The notes beneath the pieces are model-generated. The model was not told the origin of the DNA, ran no database searches, and saw nothing but the letters and a program-made list of their open reading frames with translations. A stretch of DNA of 64,000 bases from Conexibacter sp. CPCC 206217 (GTDB taxonomy: Bacteria; Actinomycetota; Thermoleophilia; Solirubrobacterales; Solirubrobacteraceae): positions 62,001 to 126,000 of the forward strand of contig NZ_JAUTDO010000003.1 in assembly GCF_030646165.1 (NCBI RefSeq), read 5' to 3'. Numbering within the stretch: position 1 is the stretch's first letter; the number at the start of each line of letters is the position of its first letter. This document shows, one piece after another, positions 16,107 through 24,176 of this stretch. The position numbers and the translations under genes were made by a program.

Positions 16107-17396
16107 TCAGGTCGTGTACGAGACCGTGTAGCAGCCGAAGCCGTCGCCGGCCGCGTAGAAGCCGGCGAACGCGGACGTGGTGCCGGAGGGCAGTCTTCCG
16201 CGAATCGGTCCGAACGTGACCGTTCTGTCGACGGTGGTCTGTCTCGCGGCTGCGAGGTCGAGATCGACGAGCACCGCACGCTTGTTGCCGAGCGCCGTTC
16301 CGCCGGAGCCGTCGAGGCGGGAGATCGCGCGCGCCGCACCGGGCACCAGCTCGAGCTCGGGATCGCGGACGATCATGTCGATCGTGTGCGATCTGTAGCC
16401 GAATCTGACGGCGCCGCTGCCGTAGATGGCCGCGGCGCCCGATGCCGCGTCCACCCAGCCGCTTCTGAACGGGAACGTGAACGAGTAGACGAGCGGGCCG
16501 GGATTGGCAGGCACGTCGCTGCAGACGTGATCGGGGCCTTCGACCGGGGAGCCCTTGATCGCGCCGGCCGAGACGGTCGTGCCCTCGCCAGTCTCGATGT
16601 AGCGGATGAACGAGTCGCGCACCCACCAGGTGATCGTCGCGCTGACGATCGGGACCGCCGTCGGCGGGACGGCGAGCACCGGCGGCTCGTCGGTGATCGG
16701 CGTCGCTCTCGGGTCACCGGGGCTCGGCGTCGGGGTGGTTCCGCCGCCCCCGGGTGTCGTCGTTCCGCCCCCGCCGCCGGGCGTCGGCGTTCTGCCGGTG
16801 TCCGTGCCGCCGCCGCTGGTCCCGCCGTCGAGCTTGGCGGCGACGGTCGCGCTGCCGAGCGGGCCGGCCGTCAGCGCTCTGAGCGCGAGGCCGGTGCGCA
16901 GCGCCTTCGCGCCGGCGGGGGTGAGGCGGACGCTGCCGCCGTTCAGCCGCGCGGTCTTGGAGCTGCGGTCGAGCGCGACTCTGCGCTTCGGGGTCGCGAT
17001 CGTGAAGATCGTGAGACGACGGCCGCCGAGCTTCGCGGAGACCTTCGAGCCGCCGCTGCCGATCTTTGTCTGCCAGCCGGTCAGCTTGACCGTCCGGGTG
17101 CGTCTGTCGACGCGGGTGCGGAAGCTGACGCTGCCGCCGTTGCGCAGCGTCGCGCCGCTCGCGACCGTGCCGCCGACCACCGGCAGGACGATCCGTCGCG
17201 CGTTCGCCTGCGCCGGCTTCTGCGCGCTGATGCGGACGTCCTGCGCGGCGAGCGCCGTCGCGGCGGCACCCTTCAGCTCGATCTTCGTCGCGCCGGTCGG
17301 CTTCGCGCTGGCGGCGGCCGGAAGCGCGACGGCGGCAAGTGCGGTGAGGGCGAGCGTCGCGCCAAGGCGGGGAACGAGCGGTCGGGGACGTGTCAT
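16107..17396 (-). CDS. Secreted HtaA-domain haem-binding protein
   Basis: 429-residue exported protein: signal peptide to about residue 31 (LPAAASA), an N-terminal beta-rich module (about 35-190) resembling the Solirubrobacterales type of HtaA region, a Gly/Thr/Pro linker (about 195-235), and a C-terminal HtaA domain. The HtaA domain shows ITWWVRDSFIRYI, FTFPFRSGWVD, YGSGAVRFGYRSHTIDM and IVRDPELEL. In HtaA of Corynebacterium, conserved Tyr and His bind haem; Tyr in RYI and His in RSHTIDM are the likely equivalents. No sortase motif or C-terminal membrane anchor is present. An iron box precedes the gene. Arg codons are often AGA. Confidence 0.8.
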   Translation of the reverse strand: MTRPRPLVPRLGATLALTALAAVALPAAASAKPTGATKIELKGAAATALAAQDVRISAQKPAQANARRIVLPVVGGTVASGATLRNGGSVSFRTRVDRRTRTVKLTGWQTKIGSGGSKVSAKLGGRRLTIFTIATPKRRVALDRSSKTARLNGGSVRLTPAGAKALRTGLALRALTAGPLGSATVAAKLDGGTSGGGTDTGRTPTPGGGGGTTTPGGGGTTPTPSPGDPRATPITDEPPVLAVPPTAVPIVSATITWWVRDSFIRYIETGEGTTVSAGAIKGSPVEGPDHVCSDVPANPGPLVYSFTFPFRSGWVDAASGAAAIYGSGAVRFGYRSHTIDMIVRDPELELVPGAARAISRLDGSGGTALGNKRAVLVDLDLAAARQTTVDRTVTFGPIRGRLPSGTTSAFAGFYAAGDGFGCYTVSYTT

Positions 17397-17471
17397 CGAG
17401 TCGTGCTCCTGGTGTGGAGGTCCGGGACGGAGGCACGACGGCCGCAGCGGCCGTCAGGGCACCCTGTCGGG

Positions 17472-17485
17472 TTAGGGTACCCTAA
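17472..17485 (-). promoter_or_regulatory. IdeR/DtxR-type iron box (perfect palindrome)
   Basis: TTAGGGTACCCTAA, a perfect 14-bp palindrome of the same TTAGG-N4-CCTAA form as the boxes at 10263 and 15975. It is 76 bp upstream of the HtaA-domain start codon and between it and the end of the STAS gene. Confidence 0.75.
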
Positions 17486-17512
17486 TGCGGACGGGAGGCT
17501 CGGCTGGCGGCG

Positions 17513-17848
17513 CTACGCCTGTGCGCCGGCGGGCTCGTCGACCATGTCGAGCCGCTCGTCCAGCCGCGTCATGTGGAAGATCCGCTGGACCGCGTCCGGG
17601 CCCCGCACGACGACGAAGCGGCGCGACTGCTCGCGCGCTCGCGCGTCGGCGGCCACCACGATGCGCAGCCCGGTCGAGTCCATGAACGCGAGGTTGCGCA
17701 AGTCCAGGACCAGCGTCGGCGGAGCATCGCGCTCGATCTGCGTCAGCTCGCGCTCGACCTGGCCGGCACTGGCGATGTCCAGCTCGCCTTCGAGGGCGAG
17801 GCGGACGGTCGTGCCGTCGGTCTCGGTGGTGAGTTCCAGCAGCGTCAT
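17513..17848 (-). CDS. STAS-domain anti-sigma factor antagonist
   Basis: 111-residue single STAS domain of the SpoIIAA/RsbV type: VRLALEGELDIASAGQVERE, then LDLRNLAFMDSTGLRIVV, where the Ser in MDSTG is the usual phosphorylation site. It releases a sigma factor by binding an anti-sigma kinase. I start at ATG 17848 (MTLLELTTETDG); the upstream frame is noise. It lies near the SigB-like sigma gene at 19483 and is a paralogue of the STAS gene at 30817 (both contain an F-x-M-T-R-L-D-E-like end). Confidence 0.85.
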   Translation of the reverse strand: MTLLELTTETDGTTVRLALEGELDIASAGQVERELTQIERDAPPTLVLDLRNLAFMDSTGLRIVVAADARAREQSRRFVVVRGPDAVQRIFHMTRLDERLDMVDEPAGAQA

Positions 17849-17897
17849 CGGGCCGTTGCCACGATAGCGGCTCGGCGTGCGGCTGTGGCGGCGGATC

Positions 17898-19379
17898 TCA
17901 TCGATCCGCCTCGTCGCCGGCCGCGGCGGCATCGACCTTGCTGCCGCCCGCGGCGGAGCCGGCGCCGTGCTGCTCCGCCCAGTCGGCCAGCTGCAGCCAG
18001 ACCTCGCTGCGCGTCGGGAACGGCGCCGCGACCTGCGCCATGCGATCGAGCGAGACCTCGCCGGCGACCGCGATCGAGGCGGCGTGGACGAACTCCGCCA
18101 CGTCGGGCGCGACGAACGTCGCGCCGATCAGGATCCGCCGCGCGGGGTCGACGACGAAGCGCACGTGCTGCTCGACGCCCTTGCCGTGGAAGCTGGCGGC
18201 GGCGGTCTTGTCGAGCCGCGCGTCGACGACGGCCGCGTCGACCCCGGCTCTGCGCGCGGTCGCGAGCGTGTGGCCGACGGCTGCGACCTGCGGCTCGCAG
18301 AAGATCACGCGCGGCGGCGGTCCGATCGGCAGCAGCGCCGCCGCATGGTCGCCGGCGATGTGCGCGGTCGCGACGCGCGCCTGGAGCTTGCCCTGGTGCG
18401 TCAGCAGCTCGCGGCCGTTGCAGTCGCCGATCGCGTAGAGCCAGTCGCGGCCCGGCACCTGCAGGTGCTCGTCGACCGTGACCGGTCTGCCGGGCTCGAG
18501 GCCGATCGTCTCCAGCCCGAGCCCGTCCGTGCGCGGCTTGCGCCCGGCCGCGACGACGAGCACCTCCGCGCGCAGCTCCTCGCCGTCCTCCAGCGTCAGC
18601 ACGGAGGTCGCGTCCCCCTGGTCGCGGCGCGCGCCGGTCGCTCTGACGCCCGTGCGCACGTCGACGCCGTGAGCGCGCAGCGACGCGGTCACCTGCTCGG
18701 ACGCCAGCTCCTCCTCCTGCGCGATCAGCCGCGGCCCCGCCTCGACGAGCGTGACCTGGGCGCCGAAGCTGCTCCACGCCTGCGCCATCTCGACGCCGAC
18801 GACGCCGCCGCCGAGGATCAGCAGCCGCGGCGGTACCTGCCGCGCGGTCGTGATCTCGCGGTTGGTCCACGGCTCCAGCTCTGCCAGCCCGGGGATCGGC
18901 GGGATCGCGGAGGCGCTGCCGACGGCGATCACGACGGCGCGGCGGGCCTCCAGCAGCAGCTCCTCGCCCTCCGTCGTCGTCACGCGCAGGCGCCGCTCGC
19001 CCTCGAAGCGGGCGTCGCCGCGGATCAGCTCGATGCCCTTGTCCTCGACCCACGGCAGCTGCCCGCTGTCGTCGAGGTCGTGGATCACCTGGTCGCGGCG
19101 GCGCAGCGCGGCGATCGTCTCGATGCTCGCGTCGCTCACGCCGGGGACGCGGTGCGTCTCCTCCGCCAGCTCGCCGGGGCGCAGCAGCGCCTTCGACGGC
19201 ATGCAGGCGTAGAAGGAGCATTCGCCGCCGACCAGCTCGCGCTCGATCAGTGCGGTCGCGAAGCCGCGGCCGGCGAGCTTGCCGGCGGCCACCTCGCCCG
19301 CCGGGCCGGCGCCGACGACGATCACGTCGAAGCTGCGGGTCGTCACGGGCATGGGAGGGGGCGGCGGGCTGATGTTCAC
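17898..19379 (-). CDS. NAD(P)/FAD pyridine nucleotide-disulfide oxidoreductase (lipoamide dehydrogenase-like)
   Basis: Flavoprotein of 493 residues (or 484 from ATG 19352). It has FAD motif VVGAGPAGEVAAGKL, redox pair ECSFYACMPSK (C-x4-C), NAD(P) motif ILGGGVVGVEMA, second FAD motif LYAIGDCNGRELLTHQGK and a dimerisation domain. Where lipoamide dehydrogenases and related reductases carry HxHPTxxE, this protein reads APFPTRSE, so the catalytic His is missing; lipoamide or glutathione reduction by the usual path is doubtful. A quinone or thiol reductase of the LpdA/Rv3303c type is possible. No 2-oxoacid dehydrogenase genes are near. GTG 19379 and ATG 19352 are both possible starts. Confidence 0.8.
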   Translation of the reverse strand: MNISPPPPPMPVTTRSFDVIVVGAGPAGEVAAGKLAGRGFATALIERELVGGECSFYACMPSKALLRPGELAEETHRVPGVSDASIETIAALRRRDQVIHDLDDSGQLPWVEDKGIELIRGDARFEGERRLRVTTTEGEELLLEARRAVVIAVGSASAIPPIPGLAELEPWTNREITTARQVPPRLLILGGGVVGVEMAQAWSSFGAQVTLVEAGPRLIAQEEELASEQVTASLRAHGVDVRTGVRATGARRDQGDATSVLTLEDGEELRAEVLVVAAGRKPRTDGLGLETIGLEPGRPVTVDEHLQVPGRDWLYAIGDCNGRELLTHQGKLQARVATAHIAGDHAAALLPIGPPPRVIFCEPQVAAVGHTLATARRAGVDAAVVDARLDKTAAASFHGKGVEQHVRFVVDPARRILIGATFVAPDVAEFVHAASIAVAGEVSLDRMAQVAAPFPTRSEVWLQLADWAEQHGAGSAAGGSKVDAAAAGDEADR

Positions 19380-19466
19380 GCGCTGACCTTACCCGGCGTC
19401 CAATGCCAGCAACCTGACATGCCGGCCGCGGGCCGCCGCTGCCGATCACTGAACCCGCGAGCGGCC

Positions 19467-19472
19467 GGGTAC
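19467..19472 (+). promoter_or_regulatory. GGGTAC element before the sigma gene
   Basis: GGGTAC ends 10 nt before the ATG at 19483. SigB-type -10 boxes read GGGTAT, so this may be an autoregulated promoter giving a nearly leaderless message. No GTTT-like -35 is visible. Confidence 0.35.
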
Positions 19473-19482
19473 GCGTCTTGAC

Positions 19483-20298
19483 ATGCCCAGCCGAAGCCCG
19501 ATCCGCCGTGGGGCGGCGCGGCAGCGGGGGGATGGCGGACCAAGCCATCGCCGCGGCGAATCCGCTCACGGAACGCGACGTCTGCTCGAGCGCTACCACG
19601 TGCGGGGCGACGCGCGTGCGCGAGACGAGCTGATCGCGCGCTTCCTCCCGCTCGCGCGTCAGCTCGCGCTGCGCTACTACCACGGCCGCGAGCCGCTCGA
19701 CGACCTCGTCCAGGTCGCCTCGCTCGGCCTCGTGAAGGCGGTCGACCGGTTCGAGGTCAGACGCTCGACGGCGTTCGCGAGCTATGCGGTGCCGGTGATG
19801 CTGGGCGAGCTGCGGCGGCACTTCCGCGACAACGGCTGGGCGCTGCACGTCCCGCGCGGGCTGCAGGAGCTGGTGCTCGCGGTCGACAGAGCGGCGCAGC
19901 GGCTGCAGGTCGAGACCGGCCGCGCGCCGACGCCCGCGGAGATCGCCGACGAGCTGAAGCTGACCGTCGAGCAGGTGCTGGAGGCGCTCGACGCCGCGCA
20001 CGCGACCGACACCGTCTCGCTCGACGCCCCGCGGCCCGCTGTCGACGGGGAGCGCGACGCTCTCGTCGACGCGCTCGGCCACGAGGACGGCAGCTACGAG
20101 CTGGTCGTCTACCGCGAGGCGATCGCGGGCGCGCTCGGCGCGCTGCCGGCCCGCGACCGCGAGATCCTGCGCCTGCGCTTCGAGGAGGACCGCACGCAGA
20201 GCGAGATCGCCGCCGCGCTCGGCGTCTCGCAGATGCAGATCTCGCGGCTCCTGCGAAGGACGGTGGAGCGGTTGCGGAGAGTGGCCGAGGCGAGTTAG
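19483..20298 (+). CDS. SigB/SigF-type stress sigma factor
   Basis: 271-residue group 3 sigma-70 factor. Region 2 is DDLVQVASLGLVKAVDRFE plus FASYAVPVMLGELRRHFRD; region 3 holds RAPTPAEIADELKLTVEQV; region 4 is LPARDREILRLRFEEDRTQSEI then the helix-turn-helix SQMQISRLLRR. This is the SigB/SigF/SigG layout controlled by partner switching. STAS and anti-sigma genes occur at 17.5 and 26-31 kb, making it the probable output of that system. The first 30 residues are Arg-rich and a later start cannot be excluded. Confidence 0.88.
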   Translation: MPSRSPIRRGAARQRGDGGPSHRRGESAHGTRRLLERYHVRGDARARDELIARFLPLARQLALRYYHGREPLDDLVQVASLGLVKAVDRFEVRRSTAFASYAVPVMLGELRRHFRDNGWALHVPRGLQELVLAVDRAAQRLQVETGRAPTPAEIADELKLTVEQVLEALDAAHATDTVSLDAPRPAVDGERDALVDALGHEDGSYELVVYREAIAGALGALPARDREILRLRFEEDRTQSEIAAALGVSQMQISRLLRRTVERLRRVAEAS

Positions 20299-20320
20299 GC
20301 CGCGTGCGCTGACGAGGGAG

Positions 20321-21466
20321 TCAGAACCGCAGCACCGCCGCGATCCCGCCGTGGGGACCCAGCTCGGGCCGGTCGCGCAGCGCGTGCACATCGGCGCGCT
20401 GGACGATCGCGGCGGCGATCGCATCCTCGAGGATGTTGTCGCGCGGCTCGGCGCCGTCCTCGCCGGAGGGGCAGTCGGTCGGGCCGACGCCGAGCCAGCC
20501 CGAGCTGGGGCAGGCGAAGCCGGGGGAGGAGAAGCCGGCCTCGTACAGCATCGCGCCGACGCGCCGCTCGTTGAGCGCGTCCAGCACGGCCCCGAGCCCG
20601 GCGGCCGCCCGTTCGCCGTGCGCGAGCCCCGCGTTCAGCTTGTCCAGCAGCACGTGCAGGTGCCGCTCGTCGGCGGCGTCGAACAGCGGTCTGGCGGCGG
20701 CGAGCGCCTGCTCGGCGCTGGCTCTCTCGACCTCGACGTCGAAGCGGCCGAGCGTGCGCTCGCGCAGGTAGGAGTGCAGCATCCGCTCCAGCTCCGGCCA
20801 CAGCTCCGCCGAGGTGCCGACGGCGAGGTGGTCGAACGGCGCGCTGCGGAACTGCTCCAGCAGCACGGTCGCGCAATGCTCGAGATGCTTGCGGACCTCC
20901 TCCTCGATGCTGCGCTGGTAGTTGGACTGCGAGTAGCCGCCCTGGTCGTGCTGGCTGGGGACGACGTCCTCCAGCGTCACGAGCTCGCGCAGCGCGCCGT
21001 CGGGCGTGTCGCCGAAGACGCGCAACGTGCGGCGGCTCACGAGCGCGAGGCAGCGGCGGACGCGCCCGTGGCCGATCAGCGGATCGAGCCACGGCGTGTC
21101 GTTGACGACGACGGCGCCGGGGACCGCGTCGGGCAGCCGCAGCACCTCGAACAGGTCGGCGGGGCCGGAGGCGAACAGCGCGAGCGCGTGCGCGCCCTTC
21201 GCGGAGAACTCCTCGCCGCGGAGGAACTCGCGGACCCGCCCGACGTCGTCGTGCAGCGCGACCTTCGCGGCATGGTCGAGCTCGGCGTGGCGCGTGTGGC
21301 GCTCCGCCGCGTCGACGAGCGAGGAGATCTGCGCCGCGCGCGCGGGCGGCGTTCCGAACGATGCCGGATCGAGGTCCACGTAGACGCTCAGCACTTTGTG
21401 TCCGTTCTGGGGGTGCAGTGCTGCGAGCCGGCGGAGCCGGTCGTGATCGAGGTCGTTGACCTGCAC
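20321..21466 (-). CDS. eRF1-like (Vms1/bacterial archaeo-eukaryotic release factor) protein
   Basis: 381-residue protein of the Rv2629/baeRF group: an N-terminal YVDLDPASFGTPPARAAQI region, a middle domain with KHxxx segment QGGYSQSNYQRSIEEEV (a GG-S-Q loop as in Vms1-like peptidyl-tRNA hydrolases), and a C-terminal L7Ae-like domain ending with FACPSSGWLGVGPTDCPSG. Relatives act on stalled ribosomes or are induced in hypoxia and stress; the role here is inferred. AGGAGG precedes the ATG at 21466. Confidence 0.75.
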   Translation of the reverse strand: MQVNDLDHDRLRRLAALHPQNGHKVLSVYVDLDPASFGTPPARAAQISSLVDAAERHTRHAELDHAAKVALHDDVGRVREFLRGEEFSAKGAHALALFASGPADLFEVLRLPDAVPGAVVVNDTPWLDPLIGHGRVRRCLALVSRRTLRVFGDTPDGALRELVTLEDVVPSQHDQGGYSQSNYQRSIEEEVRKHLEHCATVLLEQFRSAPFDHLAVGTSAELWPELERMLHSYLRERTLGRFDVEVERASAEQALAAARPLFDAADERHLHVLLDKLNAGLAHGERAAAGLGAVLDALNERRVGAMLYEAGFSSPGFACPSSGWLGVGPTDCPSGEDGAEPRDNILEDAIAAAIVQRADVHALRDRPELGPHGGIAAVLRF

Positions 21467-21548
21467 GTCGTCAGTCCTCCTATGGTCACCCTGCTCACCA
21501 CGGTGGGTACCTGCTGACGGCAGGTCGGAAACCCCCGATCGTGCCCGC

Positions 21549-21839
21549 TCACGGCGATGTCGGTCTCCTTGTGCGACGGCGGCGTCTGGGCGGCGGGTCG
21601 GTCGACCGCTCCTCCCACAACGCCATGATCTCGGACAGCTCGAAGTCGAGTCCGTGCGAGAGCTTGATCAGGACGCGAAAGGTGGGGTTGATCTCTCCCC
21701 GCTCGATCGCGCCGATGTAGTTTCGGTGCAGGCCACTTCTGTAGCCCAGCACTTCCTGAGATAGACCACGACGAGCGCGCAGCTCGCGCACGGCGCGGCC
21801 AAGCCTCTCGTGATCGCTCGATTGGATGACAGCGCTCAT
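21549..21839 (-). CDS. XRE-family helix-turn-helix regulator
   Basis: 96-residue Cro/C1-type DNA-binding protein: RLGRAVRELRARRGLSQEVL, turn and recognition helix SGLHRNYIGAIERGEINPT, then LIKLSHGLDFELSEI. The C-terminus is a basic RRRRRTRR run. I start at ATG 21839 (MSAVIQSSDHERL); upstream residues are noise. Proteins of this short form regulate diverse targets; nothing nearby identifies them. Confidence 0.85.
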   Translation of the reverse strand: MSAVIQSSDHERLGRAVRELRARRGLSQEVLGYRSGLHRNYIGAIERGEINPTFRVLIKLSHGLDFELSEIMALWEERSTDPPPRRRRRTRRPTSP

Positions 21840-22012
21840 GGACGAGAAACATTTCAGTCTCCGCGCCTCGGGTCTACAGCCCATCCTGGTTCAAATAGCA
21901 CGAAGGAACTGGTGTTTATTCGGCGTTCGCCCTCAGGCTGGTAATTCACTCAACGATACGTATGGTTTTGGGGCCTCTGGGACGCCCTGCGAGAGAGGTG
22001 CTCGGCGAGCGC
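21840..22012. promoter_or_regulatory. AT-rich intergenic region
   Basis: About 170 bp with low GC for this window (GTTCAAATAGCACGAAGG, GTGTTTATTCGGC, GATACGTATGG). It must hold the promoter of the XRE gene on the minus strand. Clear -35 and -10 pairs could not be fixed, and no open frame looks real. Confidence 0.4.
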
Positions 22013-22897
22013 TCAGGCCGCGTCGGCGAGCGCGGCCAGCTCGCGCGAACCGGCCAGTTGGGCGAGCGCCTCGCGCTCGATCGCGCGCACCTGCGACGGC
22101 GCGAGCGCGAGCTGGCGTCCGATCTGCGCGTGCGGCAGCGGCGCGCCGTCGGCCTCGAGGCCGAAGCGCAGCTTGATCACGTCGCGCTCGGGCGACGGCA
22201 GGCCGTCGACGGTGCGGCGCAGCGTCTCGCGCTGCAGCCGCTCCCCGACCTGCTCGTCGACTTGCGGCGCGTCGCTGGGCAGCAGCTCGCCGAGCGTCGT
22301 GTCGGTGTCGGCGGCGACGACCTGGTCGAGGCTGGTGAGCGAGCGCGACAGCTCGCGCAGCTCGGCGACCTGGACGTCCGGCAGGTCGGCGGCGCGCGCG
22401 ATCTCCTCGACCGACGGCTGACGGCCCAGCTCGGCCTCCAGACGGCGCATCGCGGCCGACACCTTGCGCTCGCGCTGGGCGACGTTGACCGGCAGCCGGA
22501 TCGCGCGGCCGTGCGTCGCCATCCCGCGCTGGATCGCCTGCCGGATCCACAGCGTCGCGTAGGTCGAGAAGCGGAAGCCCTTGCGCCAGTCGAACTTCTC
22601 GACCGCGCGGATCAGCCCGACGACGCCCTCCTGCACGAGGTCGAGCAGCGCCAGCTCGCTGACGCCCTGGAAGCGCCGCGCGATCGAGACGACGAGACGG
22701 AGGTTGTGGTTGACGAGCCGCTCCTTCGCGCCCAGGTCGCCGCGCTCGATCCGTCGCGCCAACTGCAGCTCCTGCGAGGAGGTCAGCAGCGGATAGTGGC
22801 TCGCGCGCCGCAGGAACAGCTGCAGCGCGTCGAGCGTGTCATCGGCGAGCGGGGCCTGGGGGCGCGGGCCAGGCGCCTGTGTCGGAGTGTCTGCCAT
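22013..22897 (-). CDS. RpoD-like group 2 sigma-70 factor
   Basis: 294-residue sigma factor with all RpoD-type core regions: region 1.2 DALQLFLRRASHYPLLTSSQELQLARRIERGD; region 2 NHNLRLVVSIARRFQ, LDLVQEGVVGLIRAVEKFD and FSTYATLWIRQAIQR; region 3 RQPSVEEIARAADLP; region 4 LPSPERDVIKLRFGLE and a final helix-turn-helix SQVRAIEREALAQL (quoted in parts). It lacks the long region 1.1 of a housekeeping factor, so it is an HrdB-like alternative. No dedicated anti-sigma gene adjoins it. Confidence 0.9.
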   Translation of the reverse strand: MADTPTQAPGPRPQAPLADDTLDALQLFLRRASHYPLLTSSQELQLARRIERGDLGAKERLVNHNLRLVVSIARRFQGVSELALLDLVQEGVVGLIRAVEKFDWRKGFRFSTYATLWIRQAIQRGMATHGRAIRLPVNVAQRERKVSAAMRRLEAELGRQPSVEEIARAADLPDVQVAELRELSRSLTSLDQVVAADTDTTLGELLPSDAPQVDEQVGERLQRETLRRTVDGLPSPERDVIKLRFGLEADGAPLPHAQIGRQLALAPSQVRAIEREALAQLAGSRELAALADAA

Positions 22898-22949
22898 CTC
22901 GTTCTGGCATGTACCCCTCGCACCGCGCGGCTATGCGGCGGTTCTCAGA

Positions 22950-23288
22950 TCAGCGGCGGTAGCTGAAGCGCACCTGGGGGCCTCTGCGCGTGGTGCAGAG
23001 GACTCTCACCGGCGTCGGTCTGAGCTGTATCTGCGAGCACGTGAACGGCGGGACTCTGCAGGCGGTCGTGTAGGAGCGGCACGCTCTTCTGCTCTTGTAC
23101 GAGCGCGAATGCGCCGCCGCGACCCGTCTCGCCTCTCTGCAGCCGACGCCGTCGCCGACGAGGCTGACGACGCCGCTTCTCGCGGGCGCGGCACATCTGA
23201 CTATGCGCGCCTGCGCGGGCGTCACCGCCACCGTCGCCGCACCAGCCACCACGACCGCGACCACCGCGGCTCTGCACAGACGAAGCAT
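22950..23288 (-). CDS. Small secreted Cys-rich protein
   Basis: 112 residues with a signal peptide (cleavage near VTPAQA, residue 27). The mature part of about 85 residues is basic and has six Cys (RIVRC, GVGC, RRAC, TTAC, FTC, VLC), enough for three disulfides. Arginine is largely AGA in the gene. ATG 23288 has GGAGGG in front. It is directly downstream of the FrnE-like thioredoxin-fold gene on the same strand, though that enzyme lacks a signal. Family not recognised; a toxin-like or inhibitor-like disulfide fold is possible. Confidence 0.7.
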   Translation of the reverse strand: MLRLCRAAVVAVVVAGAATVAVTPAQARIVRCAAPARSGVVSLVGDGVGCREARRVAAAHSRSYKSRRACRSYTTACRVPPFTCSQIQLRPTPVRVLCTTRRGPQVRFSYRR

Positions 23289-23350
23289 CCAGTCCCTCCC
23301 CGGAGACGTCGGACTCACCTTTCCGCCATCTTTGCAGAGGCCGGCGCGGC

Positions 23351-23995
23351 CTATGCGGCCTGGCGTTCGCCCCAGGCGTGCTGGAGCGCCTGCAGGTACG
23401 CCTCGACCGGCTGAGCGCCGGAGACGCCGTAGCGGCCGTCGAGCACGAGGAAGGGAACCCCGCGGATGCCGAGTCTGGCGCCCAGCTGCTCCTCCGCGCG
23501 GACCTCGTCGGTGAAGCGGTCCGAGTCGAGCAGCTCGTGCGCCTCCGGCTGCGTGATGCCGGCCTCGGCGACGGCGTTCGCGAGCGCGGCCGGGTCGCCG
23601 ATCGCGAGGCCCTCGGTGAAGTAGCCGAGCATCAGCCGCTCGACGACGCCCTGCGCGACGCCCTGCTCGCGCGCGAGGTGGATCAGCCGGTGGGCGTCGA
23701 ACGTGTTGCCGCCTCTGGCGATGTCGAAGCGGAAGTCGATCCCGTCCTCGCGGCCCAGCTCGACGAGCTGCGCCTGGCGCGCCTTTGCCTCTTCGACGGT
23801 GCTGCCGTACTTCGAGGCGATCAGCTCGGCGAGCGTCCCCTCGATGATCCGCGGCGCGCTGGGGTCCAGCTCGAACGAGCGCTGCACGAGCGTCACCTCG
23901 TCGCGCGCGTCGAACTGTTCGAGCGCGGCCTCCAGGCGGCGCTTGCCCAGATAGCACCACGGGCAGACGACGTCGATCCAGAGTTCGAGTTCCAT
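23351..23995 (-). CDS. FrnE-like DsbA-family oxidoreductase
   Basis: 214-residue cytoplasmic DsbA-fold protein of the FrnE/2-hydroxychromene isomerase-like group. It has DVVCPWCYLGKRRLE with a CPWC active site near residues 11-14, a helical insertion with FDAHRLIHLA, and the cis-Pro segment GIRGVPFLVLDGRYGVSGAQP. Members act as disulfide isomerases or in polyketide redox steps. No signal peptide. It starts 182 bp from the divergent MFS gene. Confidence 0.88.
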   Translation of the reverse strand: MELELWIDVVCPWCYLGKRRLEAALEQFDARDEVTLVQRSFELDPSAPRIIEGTLAELIASKYGSTVEEAKARQAQLVELGREDGIDFRFDIARGGNTFDAHRLIHLAREQGVAQGVVERLMLGYFTEGLAIGDPAALANAVAEAGITQPEAHELLDSDRFTDEVRAEEQLGARLGIRGVPFLVLDGRYGVSGAQPVEAYLQALQHAWGERQAA

Positions 23996-24176
23996 CTAAG
24001 CCAATATAGAGGGCGATTCGGAGCTAACCTCGGTCCCATGTCGCACCGTCAGTCCTCCCGCTTTCGCCTGACGCCGCCGTAGGCGCGCGCCGCCGGCCGC
24101 CCGTTCGCGGCCGGATCGGTTCCTGCGGTCCGCGATGCGCGCCGTCCTCGCGGGCGGTCGCGAGGAGGTTGCTTCG

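Noticed and set aside
24038..24082. 14-codon upstream frame before the MFS gene
   Set aside because: It has no ribosome site and no clear function, and the MFS gene has its own GAGGAGG site far downstream. Too short to call.
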